DNA of 64,000 nt from NCBI GenBank assembly GCA_030065815.1, contig JASJCU010000014.1, positions 1-64,000 on the forward strand. Direction: 5' to 3'. Positions 58,077 through 64,000 of the stretch are shown here, one piece after another. The notes under the pieces are model-generated. The model saw only the letters and a program-made list of their open reading frames with translations, searched no databases and was not told the DNA's origin. Source of the DNA: Gammaproteobacteria bacterium (GTDB taxonomy: Bacteria; Pseudomonadota; Gammaproteobacteria; Chromatiales; Chromatiaceae). Each line of letters starts with the position of its first letter. Position 1 is the stretch's first letter. A program made the position numbers and the translations under genes.

Positions 58077-59027
58077 ATGCCTTTCTCGCTCGGTGTAGTG
58101 ATGGACCCGATCGGTTCGATCAAGGTCCACAAGGACAGCACGTTCGCGATGCTGCTCGAGGCGCAGCGCCGTCGCTGCCCGCTCTGGTACCTGGAGCAGG
58201 GCGATCTGTCGCTGCGCGACGGCCGTTGCGTGGCGCGCATGCGCCCGTTGCGGGTGCGCGACGACGCGGCCGACTGGTTCACGCTCGGCGAGGCCCGAAC
58301 CGCACCACTGGAGACGCTCGACGTGGTGTTGATGCGCAAGGATCCGCCGTTCGACATGGAGTACGTCTACACGACCTATCTGCTCGAGCAGGCCGAATCG
58401 CGCGGCAGCCTGGTCGTCAACCGCCCGGCGGCGCTGCGCGATGCCAACGAGAAGGTCTACACGGCGTGGTTCCCGGAGGTCTGTCCGCCGACGCTGGTGA
58501 GCCGAAATCACATCGATATCAGCGAGTTCGTCGACGCCCAGGGCGACGTGATCATGAAACCGCTCGACGGCATGGGCGGTGCCTCGATCTTCCGCGTCCG
58601 CGACGACGACCCGAACCGCAACGTCATCATCGAGACGCTCACCCACCACCAGCGTACGTTCGCGATGGCGCAGCGCTACATCCCCGAGATCCGCGACGGC
58701 GACAAGCGCATCCTGGTCATCGACGGCGAGGCCATCCCCTATGCGCTGGCGCGCGTCCCGAGCGAAGGCGAACACCGTGGCAACCTCGCCGCCGGCGGCC
58801 GCGGCGTGGGTGTGGCGCTGAGTGACAAAGACCGCGAGATCGTGGAGACTGTGGGGCCGCGCTTGCGTGAGCAGGGCATCCTGTTCGCCGGCATCGACGT
58901 GATCGGCGACTTCCTGACCGAGGTTAACGTCACCAGCCCGACCTGCATTCGCGAACTGGACCAGATCTACGGCCTGAACATCAGCGCGGTCCTGATGGAT
59001 CGCATCGAGCAGAAACTCGCAGTATGA
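58077..59027 (+). CDS. gshB: Glutathione synthetase
   Basis: A 316-residue ATP-grasp ligase adding glycine to gamma-glutamylcysteine. N terminus FSLGVVMDPIGSIKVHKD, then RKDPPFDMEYVYTTYLLE, the ATP-grasp loop KPLDGMGGASIFR, and NVTSPTCIRELD with the C-terminal metal site are all typical. GGAG lies 10 bases before the ATG. gshB next to pilG is also the arrangement in Pseudomonas. It overlaps apbE by 4 bases. Confidence 0.97.
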   Translation: MPFSLGVVMDPIGSIKVHKDSTFAMLLEAQRRRCPLWYLEQGDLSLRDGRCVARMRPLRVRDDAADWFTLGEARTAPLETLDVVLMRKDPPFDMEYVYTTYLLEQAESRGSLVVNRPAALRDANEKVYTAWFPEVCPPTLVSRNHIDISEFVDAQGDVIMKPLDGMGGASIFRVRDDDPNRNVIIETLTHHQRTFAMAQRYIPEIRDGDKRILVIDGEAIPYALARVPSEGEHRGNLAAGGRGVGVALSDKDREIVETVGPRLREQGILFAGIDVIGDFLTEVNVTSPTCIRELDQIYGLNISAVLMDRIEQKLAV

Positions 59028-60079
59028 GATTGCTTGCCCTGCCGTGCCTGCGCGGCGCCCTGATCACCCTGCTTGTCGTCACCGTGGCTGCCTGCACCGG
59101 CAAGGACCCGGTCGCGCGCGGCAAGATCAATGCCTTCGACAGCACGATCGAGGTCACGCTGATCGGCGTCAACCGGCAACGCGCCAACGAGATCACCGAC
59201 ATCCTCAGGCAGGATCTCGCTACCATGGAGGCCGCCTGGCACGCCTGGCGTGACGGCCCGGTCAGCCGCATGAACGTGTTGTTCAATGCCGGCAGCGAAC
59301 GCTTCGCCGCGCCGCCGTCGGTGCTGCCGCTGCTGCGCCTGTCCAAGGCGCTGTACACGCTGAGCGACGGCCTTTTCAACCCGGCCATCGGCCACCTGTA
59401 CCGCGCCTGGGGCTTCCACGGACGCCCCGAGGCCTGCCTGCGGCCGCCGCCGCAGGACGTCATCGATGTGATCGTCGAACAGCGCCCGAGCATGGACGCG
59501 ATCGCGATCGACGGCTTCCGCGTGTCGTCGGACAACCAGACGACCAAGCTCGATTTCCGCGCCATCCAGCGCGGCTACGCGATCGATCAGGCGATCGCCC
59601 GGCTGCAGGAACTCGGCGTCCAGAATGCCAGCGTCAGCATCGACGGCAATCTGCGCGCCATCGGCTCGCGCGACGGCCATGCCTGGAGCGTTGCGGTGCG
59701 CGGCCCGGACGGCAGCGGCCTCTTGGCAACGCTGAAGATCAAGGGCAACGAGGCGGCATTCACGGCCGCCGGTGACAACGCTTTCGTCTGGGAGGGCAGG
59801 CACTACCACGACCTGATCGACCCGCGCAGCGGCCGCCCGGCCGAGGGCGCGACATCGGTCACGGTGCTGCACCCGAACGCGTCGACGGCGAACGCGGCCG
59901 CCGCTGCACTTTTTGTCGCCGGCCCGAGTGAATGGCATCGCATCGCGCGCATGATGGGCATCCGCTACGTGATGCTGACCGACGACCAGGGGCGCCTGCA
60001 CATGAACCCGGCGATGCAGGCGCGTGTTAAGCTTCACGCGCGCAACCGCGAGGTCGTGATCAGCAAACCCCTGAGTTGA
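59024..60079 (+). CDS. ApbE-family lipoprotein (FAD:protein FMN transferase-like), divergent
   Basis: A 351-residue lipoprotein with a lipobox ending at Cys25 (VAAC). It shows the ApbE fold: SRMNVLFNAG, HLYRAWGF, a helix at about 176-187 that reads DFRAIQRGYAID where active enzymes have DLGGIAKGYAVD, SIDGNLRAIG, and HDLIDPRSGRP. The metal-ligand motif ADALATALF reads ANAAAAALF, so Asp and Thr are Asn290 and Ala294. Active ApbE transfers FMN to Rnf/Nqr and other flavoproteins; loss of these residues suggests an inactive or altered protein. It overlaps gshB and precedes tonB by 15 bases. Confidence 0.88.
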   Translation: MRLLALPCLRGALITLLVVTVAACTGKDPVARGKINAFDSTIEVTLIGVNRQRANEITDILRQDLATMEAAWHAWRDGPVSRMNVLFNAGSERFAAPPSVLPLLRLSKALYTLSDGLFNPAIGHLYRAWGFHGRPEACLRPPPQDVIDVIVEQRPSMDAIAIDGFRVSSDNQTTKLDFRAIQRGYAIDQAIARLQELGVQNASVSIDGNLRAIGSRDGHAWSVAVRGPDGSGLLATLKIKGNEAAFTAAGDNAFVWEGRHYHDLIDPRSGRPAEGATSVTVLHPNASTANAAAAALFVAGPSEWHRIARMMGIRYVMLTDDQGRLHMNPAMQARVKLHARNREVVISKPLS

Positions 60080-60094
60080 GGACCCCGGCAAGCC

Positions 60095-60991
60095 TTGAGC
60101 GTCGACATCACCGGAAACCTGTCGCTGCCACGGTCCAGCGATCCGATCGGCCTGGCCGCCGTGGTCGCACTGGCGCTGCATGCGCTGGTGATCCTCGGCA
60201 TCAGCTTCGACGTCTCTCGCGACAAGCCGCCGGCGCCGGAACGCACGCTCGACATCACGCTGGTGCAGCCGAAGCCCGACCCCAAACCGGCCGAAGACCC
60301 CGACTTCCTCGCCCAGCAGAGCCAACAGGGCGGCGGCGAGGAGACCATCAAGGAGCGCCAGACCAGCCCGCTCGGCAACCCGGCCGCGACGCCGATTCCC
60401 AAGCCTGCGCTCGAACTCGAACGCTCCGGCAGCGAGCAGCCGCAGGCGCAGCCCAAGCCCGAGGTGATCGCGACGACCAGGGCGCGCCGGGTCGAACGCA
60501 CGCCGCCGCCGAAGCCGGAGGTCAAGGCCAAGCCGCGCGCCAGGCTGTCACAGCTGCTCGCGAGCACGCAGATGGAGATCGACCGGCTGACCGCCGAACT
60601 CGACCGCCGCACGCTGTCGGCGTCGAAGCAGGAGAAGCGCAAGGCGGTCAATGCCAGCACCCAGGAGTACCGCTACGCCGCCTACCTCGAGGCGTGGCGC
60701 AGCAAGGTCGAGAAGATCGGCAATCTGAACTACCCCGACGAGGCCAAGCGCCGCAGGCTCTACGGCAACCTGCTGATGCACGTCGCGGTGCGCGCCGATG
60801 GCAGCGTCGAACGCATCCGCGTCGTGCGCTCGTCCGGCCACAAGCTGCTCGACGATGCCGCGGTGCGCATCGTGCGCATGTCGGCGCCGTTCTCGCCGTT
60901 CCCGCCGGAGATCCGCAAAGAGGTCGATGTCCTCGACATCACCCGGACCTGGCAGTTCCTCGACGGCAACACGCTGTTCTCGTCGCGCTGA
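60095..60991 (+). CDS. tonB: TonB-family energy transducer
   Basis: A 298-residue protein with an N-terminal membrane anchor (about 18-40, containing a His as in TonB), a Pro/Lys/Glu-rich periplasmic spacer (about 45-155), and a C-terminal TonB domain (about 205-298: EYRYAAYLEAWRSKVE, LMHVAVRADGSVERI). It would couple proton motive force to an outer-membrane receptor; the receptor is not in this window. The start is a TTG at 60095; no nearer ATG gives the anchor. A tonB gene between gshB and algH is also usual in Pseudomonas. Confidence 0.9.
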   Translation: MSVDITGNLSLPRSSDPIGLAAVVALALHALVILGISFDVSRDKPPAPERTLDITLVQPKPDPKPAEDPDFLAQQSQQGGGEETIKERQTSPLGNPAATPIPKPALELERSGSEQPQAQPKPEVIATTRARRVERTPPPKPEVKAKPRARLSQLLASTQMEIDRLTAELDRRTLSASKQEKRKAVNASTQEYRYAAYLEAWRSKVEKIGNLNYPDEAKRRRLYGNLLMHVAVRADGSVERIRVVRSSGHKLLDDAAVRIVRMSAPFSPFPPEIRKEVDVLDITRTWQFLDGNTLFSSR

Positions 60992-61033
60992 CCGGCCCTT
61001 GTAGAAGCCCGAAAGCGCCACAATACTCTGGGT

Positions 61034-61597
61034 ATGGAACGACCCGACTCCCTGAAGAATCAGCTGCTTATCGCAATGCCGTCGCTCGACGATCCGAATT
61101 TCTCGCGCACCGTGACCTACATCTGCGAACACGGCGAGCACGGCGCCATGGGCATCGTGCTCAATCGACCGACCGACCTGCGCCTGACCGATATCCTGCA
61201 GCACATGGAGATCGGCGGCGCGATGGGCGCGGCCGGCGAGCAGATCGTCTACCTCGGCGGCCCGGTCGAGGAAGAGCGTGGCTTCGTGCTGCACACCAGC
61301 ACCGATCCCTGGGACTCGACGCTGGCGATCGACGACCGGATCAGCATCACGACGTCGCGCGACATCCTCGAGGCGATGGCCAAGGGCGAAGGCCCGACCC
61401 AGACCCTGGTCGCGCTCGGCTATGCCGGCTGGGGCGCCGGCCAGCTCGAGCGTGAGCTGCAGGAGAACGCGTGGCTCAGCGGCCCCGCCGAGACATCGAT
61501 CCTGTTCGACCTGCCGGCCGACCAGCGCTGGGAGGCCGCCGCACGCCTGCTCGGCGTCGACGTCAACCTGCTCAGCAGCGAGGCCGGACACGCCTGA
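61034..61597 (+). CDS. algH: UPF0301 protein AlgH/YqgE
   Basis: A 187-residue protein of the AlgH/YqgE family: LKNQLLIAMPSLDDPNFSRTV, GAMGIVLNRPTD, LGGPVEEERGFVLH, GYAGWGAGQLE and the C-terminal domain. Its role is uncertain (linked to alginate regulation in Pseudomonas). The stop shares bases with the ruvX start (TGATG). Confidence 0.96.
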   Translation: MERPDSLKNQLLIAMPSLDDPNFSRTVTYICEHGEHGAMGIVLNRPTDLRLTDILQHMEIGGAMGAAGEQIVYLGGPVEEERGFVLHTSTDPWDSTLAIDDRISITTSRDILEAMAKGEGPTQTLVALGYAGWGAGQLERELQENAWLSGPAETSILFDLPADQRWEAAARLLGVDVNLLSSEAGHA

Positions 61598-61998
61598 TGG
61601 CCGATGTGCTGCTGGGCTTCGATTACGGCACGCACAAGATCGGCGTCGCCGTCGGCCAGGCCCTGACCGGCACCGCCACCCCGCTCGAGACCCTCGGCAT
61701 GGTCAACCGCCGGCCCGACTGGGATAAGATTGCGCGCCTGCTCGCCGAGTGGCGGCCGACCGCACTGGTCGTCGGCCACCCGTTCGAGATGGGCGACGGC
61801 GAGGCCGACAACGCCGCCGGCGCCAAGCGCTTCGCACGCCAGCTGCACGGCCGCTTTCGCCTGCCGGTGCACCTGGCCGACGAGCGCCTGACCAGCCGCG
61901 AGGCCTGGTCGCAGCTCGGCCGCGAGGCCGGCAAGGACCCAACCCGCGTCGACGCGTTCGCCGCCAAGCTGATTCTGGAAACCTGGCTCAATGACTGA
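61597..61998 (+). CDS. ruvX: Holliday junction resolvase-like RuvX (YqgF)
   Basis: A 133-residue RNase H-fold nuclease (Pfam RuvX). FDYGTHKIGVAVG carries the first catalytic Asp, VVGHPFEMGDGE is the middle motif and LADERLTSREA the second acidic site. E. coli YqgF acts in 16S rRNA 5' end maturation. The ATG at 61597 overlaps the algH stop; an upstream start at 61471 lies inside algH and was rejected. It overlaps pyrR by 8 bases. Confidence 0.96.
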   Translation: MADVLLGFDYGTHKIGVAVGQALTGTATPLETLGMVNRRPDWDKIARLLAEWRPTALVVGHPFEMGDGEADNAAGAKRFARQLHGRFRLPVHLADERLTSREAWSQLGREAGKDPTRVDAFAAKLILETWLND

Positions 61999-62527
61999 CA
62001 GCACGCCGTTCATGGGGCACGACGCCATCCTCGACCTGATCGCCGGCATGGCCGACGTATTGCGCCGCCACCTCGACGCGCGCGGCCTCGCCGACCCGGC
62101 GATCATCGGCATCCATACCGGCGGCGCCTGGGTGGCCGACGCACTCAACCACCGCCTCGGCCTCGACCAGCCGACCGGCCTGCTAGACATCAGCTTCTAC
62201 CGCGACGACTTCACGCAGATCGGCGTCAACCCGCAGGTGCGGCCGTCGAAGATCGACTTCGATATCGACGGCCGCAACATCGTGCTGGTCGACGACGTGC
62301 TGCAGACCGGGCGCACGATCCGCGCGGCGATGAACGAGATCTTCGACTTCGGCCGCCCGCAATCGATCACGCTGGTCACGCTGATCGAGCGCAGCGGCCG
62401 CGAGCTGCCGATCCAGCCCGACGTGATCGGCCTGAGCCCGCCGCTGACCGACGGCGACCACATCAAGCTCGACGGCCCCGACCCGCTGCGCCTGGAGATT
62501 TTTCACGGCCCGCGCGCAGGCCGCTGA
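61991..62527 (+). CDS. pyrR: PyrR, uracil phosphoribosyltransferase / pyr regulator homologue
   Basis: A 178-residue phosphoribosyltransferase-fold protein. PRPP-binding motif VLVDDVLQTGRT is at about 97-108, and GGAWVAD and DISFYRDDF are characteristic of PyrR. In Gram-positives PyrR is an RNA-binding attenuator with weak UPRTase activity; in gammaproteobacteria with the pyrR-pyrB-pyrC' order its function is less clear. It precedes pyrB by 24 bases, with no obvious attenuator hairpin between. Confidence 0.95.
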   Translation: MTDSTPFMGHDAILDLIAGMADVLRRHLDARGLADPAIIGIHTGGAWVADALNHRLGLDQPTGLLDISFYRDDFTQIGVNPQVRPSKIDFDIDGRNIVLVDDVLQTGRTIRAAMNEIFDFGRPQSITLVTLIERSGRELPIQPDVIGLSPPLTDGDHIKLDGPDPLRLEIFHGPRAGR

Positions 62528-62551
62528 CGCACGCGATACAATGGGCGCGCA

Positions 62552-63550
62552 ATGGCAAGCCTGCGCCCGCCCAACCTGCAGCTCAACGAACACGGCCGCC
62601 TGCGTCATTTCCTGACCATCGACGGCCTCGGCCGCGAGCTGTTGACGCAGATCCTCGATACCGCCGAGTCGTTCGCGGCACTGCCCGGCCGGCCGGTCAA
62701 GAAAGTCCCGCTGCTGCGCGGGCGCATCATCACCAACCTGTTCTTCGAGAACAGCACGCGCACCCGCACGACCTTCGAGCTCGCCGCCAAGCTGCTGTCG
62801 GCCGATGTCATCAACTTCAACATCGGCACGTCGGCGACGTCGAAGGGCGAGACCCTGCTGGACACGCTGCGTAACATCGAGGCGATGCACTCGGACATGT
62901 TCGTCGTGCGCCACGGCCAGTCGGGCGCCGCGCACTTCATCGCCGAGCACGCCGCGCCGCGGGTCAGCGTGATCAACGCCGGCGACGGCCGCCACGCCCA
63001 CCCGACCCAGGCGATGCTCGACATGTTCACGATCCGCAAGCACAAGGGCGATTTCACGCCACTGCGCGTCGCGATCGTCGGCGACGTGCTGCACTCGCGG
63101 GTCGCGCGCTCACAGATCCTCGCGCTCAATACACTCGGCGTCACCGAGGTGCGCGTCGTCGGTCCGCGCACGCTGCTGCCGAGCGAGGCGCGCGTGCTCG
63201 GCGTACACGTGTTCCACGATCTCGAAGACGGCGTGCGCGACGTCGACGTCGTGATCATGCTGCGCCTGCAGAACGAGCGCATGGACGGCGCGCTGCTGCC
63301 CAACGAGCACGAGTACTTCCGCCTCTACGGCCTGACCGACGAGCGCCTTGAGGCCGCCAAGCCGGATGCGATCGTCATGCACCCGGGGCCGATCAACCGC
63401 GGCATCGAGATGGACTCGGCGGTCGCCGACGGGCCGCGCTCGGTGATCCTGCAGCAGGTCAGCTACGGCATCGCGGTGCGCATGGCGGTGATGTCGATGG
63501 CGATGCAGTCGCAGGCCGACCTGCACAGCGACGGCGGAGACGCACCGTGA
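62552..63550 (+). CDS. pyrB: Aspartate carbamoyltransferase catalytic subunit
   Basis: A 332-residue ATCase that condenses carbamoyl phosphate with aspartate at the second step of pyrimidine synthesis. Carbamoyl-phosphate loop [11 protein letters not shown], the [10 protein letters not shown] motif, [13 protein letters not shown] and the end motif HPGPINRG are all present. It is the class A1 form of Pseudomonas, which works as a complex with an inactive dihydroorotase; such a gene follows with a 4-base overlap. Confidence 0.97.
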   Translation: MASLRPPNLQLNEHGRLRHFLTIDGLGRELLTQILDTAESFAALPGRPVKKVPLLRGRIITNLFFENSTRTRTTFELAAKLLSADVINFNIGTSATSKGETLLDTLRNIEAMHSDMFVVRHGQSGAAHFIAEHAAPRVSVINAGDGRHAHPTQAMLDMFTIRKHKGDFTPLRVAIVGDVLHSRVARSQILALNTLGVTEVRVVGPRTLLPSEARVLGVHVFHDLEDGVRDVDVVIMLRLQNERMDGALLPNEHEYFRLYGLTDERLEAAKPDAIVMHPGPINRGIEMDSAVADGPRSVILQQVSYGIAVRMAVMSMAMQSQADLHSDGGDAP

Positions 63551-64000
63551 GCATCAGCATCGTCAACGGCCGCCTGGTCGACCCGGCGCACGGCATCGAC
63601 GACACGCTCGACGTGCACATCGACGGCGCGCAGGTCGTCGCGGTCGGCGACGCGCCGGCCGAGTTCACGGCCGACGAGGTCATCGACGCCGCCGGGTGCG
63701 TGGTCTGCCCCGGCCTCGTCGACCTCGCCGCGGGCCTGCGCGAGCCGGGCTACGAACACAAGGCGACGCTGGCCAGCGAGGCCACCGCCGCCGCGGCGAC
63801 CGGCATCACGACCGTGCTGTGCACGCCCGACACCAACCCGGTCATCGACAACTCGGCGGTCGTCGAGCTGGTGCACCGCATCGCGCGCAAGCTCGGCCAG
63901 GCACGGATACTCGCGACCGGCGCGCTGACCCGCGGCCTCAACGGCGAGCAGCTGTCGGAGATGGCGGCACTGAAGCAGGCCGGCTGCGTCGCGGTCAGCA
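63547..64000 (+). CDS. pyrX: Dihydroorotase-like PyrC', probably non-catalytic (3' truncated by window end)
   Basis: The first 151 residues of an amidohydrolase-fold dihydroorotase homologue; it is open at the window end. The GTG at 63547 overlaps the pyrB stop. The metal-binding HxH of active class I enzymes (normally DMHVHLREPG) reads [10 protein letters not shown], His61 and His63 replaced by Ala61 and Gly63. This fits the inactive pseudo-dihydroorotase that gives structural support to ATCase in Pseudomonas. An active PyrC should be encoded elsewhere. Confidence 0.93.
   Translation, partial: MSISIVNGRLVDPAHGIDDTLDVHIDGAQVVAVGDAPAEFTADEVIDAAGCVVCPGLVDLAAGLREPGYEHKATLASEATAAAATGITTVLCTPDTNPVIDNSAVVELVHRIARKLGQARILATGALTRGLNGEQLSEMAALKQAGCVAVS

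Overview
The window is a high-GC (roughly two-thirds G+C) chromosomal stretch from a gammaproteobacterium. Gene content and order point to the Chromatiales/sulfur-oxidiser side of the class: a his-tat cluster, a Pil-Chp type IV pilus chemosensory operon next to gshB-tonB-algH-ruvX-pyrR-pyrB-(inactive dihydroorotase), and a tkt-gap-pgk-pyk-fba carbon operon. Taxonomy is inference from synteny, not a database match. No rRNA, tRNA, CRISPR array, integrase or transposase was seen; nearly everything is ordinary chromosomal coding DNA.

Layout. 184-2016: secreted DUF255/thioredoxin-like protein. 2302-7564 (minus): hisB-hisH-hisA-hisF-hisE then tatA-tatB-tatC; hisI is missing and TatC has a long acidic C-terminal tail. 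7651-8088: D-aminoacyl-tRNA deacylase. 8324-16875 (plus): a c-di-GMP/two-component signalling block with a DUF1631 protein, a PilZ protein, a 1646-residue kinase-REC-REC-HPt-REC-PAS-GGDEF-EAL hybrid and an HDOD protein. 16885-22581: proline iminopeptidase, TypA with a repeat-built insertion, a Sel1-repeat protein, a broken NTF2-like gene, an antitoxin-like protein and an unknown. 22673-26171: purC, glutaredoxin, SrkA-like kinase, CPCC protein and a double universal stress protein.

26244-33281 (minus): tkt-gap-pgk-pyk-fba, a lower glycolysis/Calvin-cycle operon ending in a good terminator. 34288-45712 holds the activated methyl cycle (metK, ahcY, metF), split by a six-gene locus (polysaccharide deacetylase, FkbM methyltransferase, acyl-CoA ligase, GNAT, acyl carrier protein, Gfo/Idh dehydrogenase) that looks like an N-acyl-sugar or glycan modification module, plus a DUF2189 membrane protein. 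ahcY is preceded by a clear SAH riboswitch whose likely switching helix can be read from the sequence.

46495-57880 (minus) is one probable operon: two secreted proteins, pilG, pilH, pilI, pilJ, a 2059-residue ChpA-type kinase and a CheW-like protein, with no adaptation methyltransferase or methylesterase. 58077-64000 (plus) is gshB-apbE-tonB-algH-ruvX-pyrR-pyrB and the 5' part of a non-catalytic dihydroorotase.

Three intergenic palindromes built of short purine repeats (5436-5518, 30087-30193, 44597-44833) each sit between co-directional operon genes and share a design. With the TypA insertion, the sugar locus and the SAH switch they are the most interesting non-routine features.
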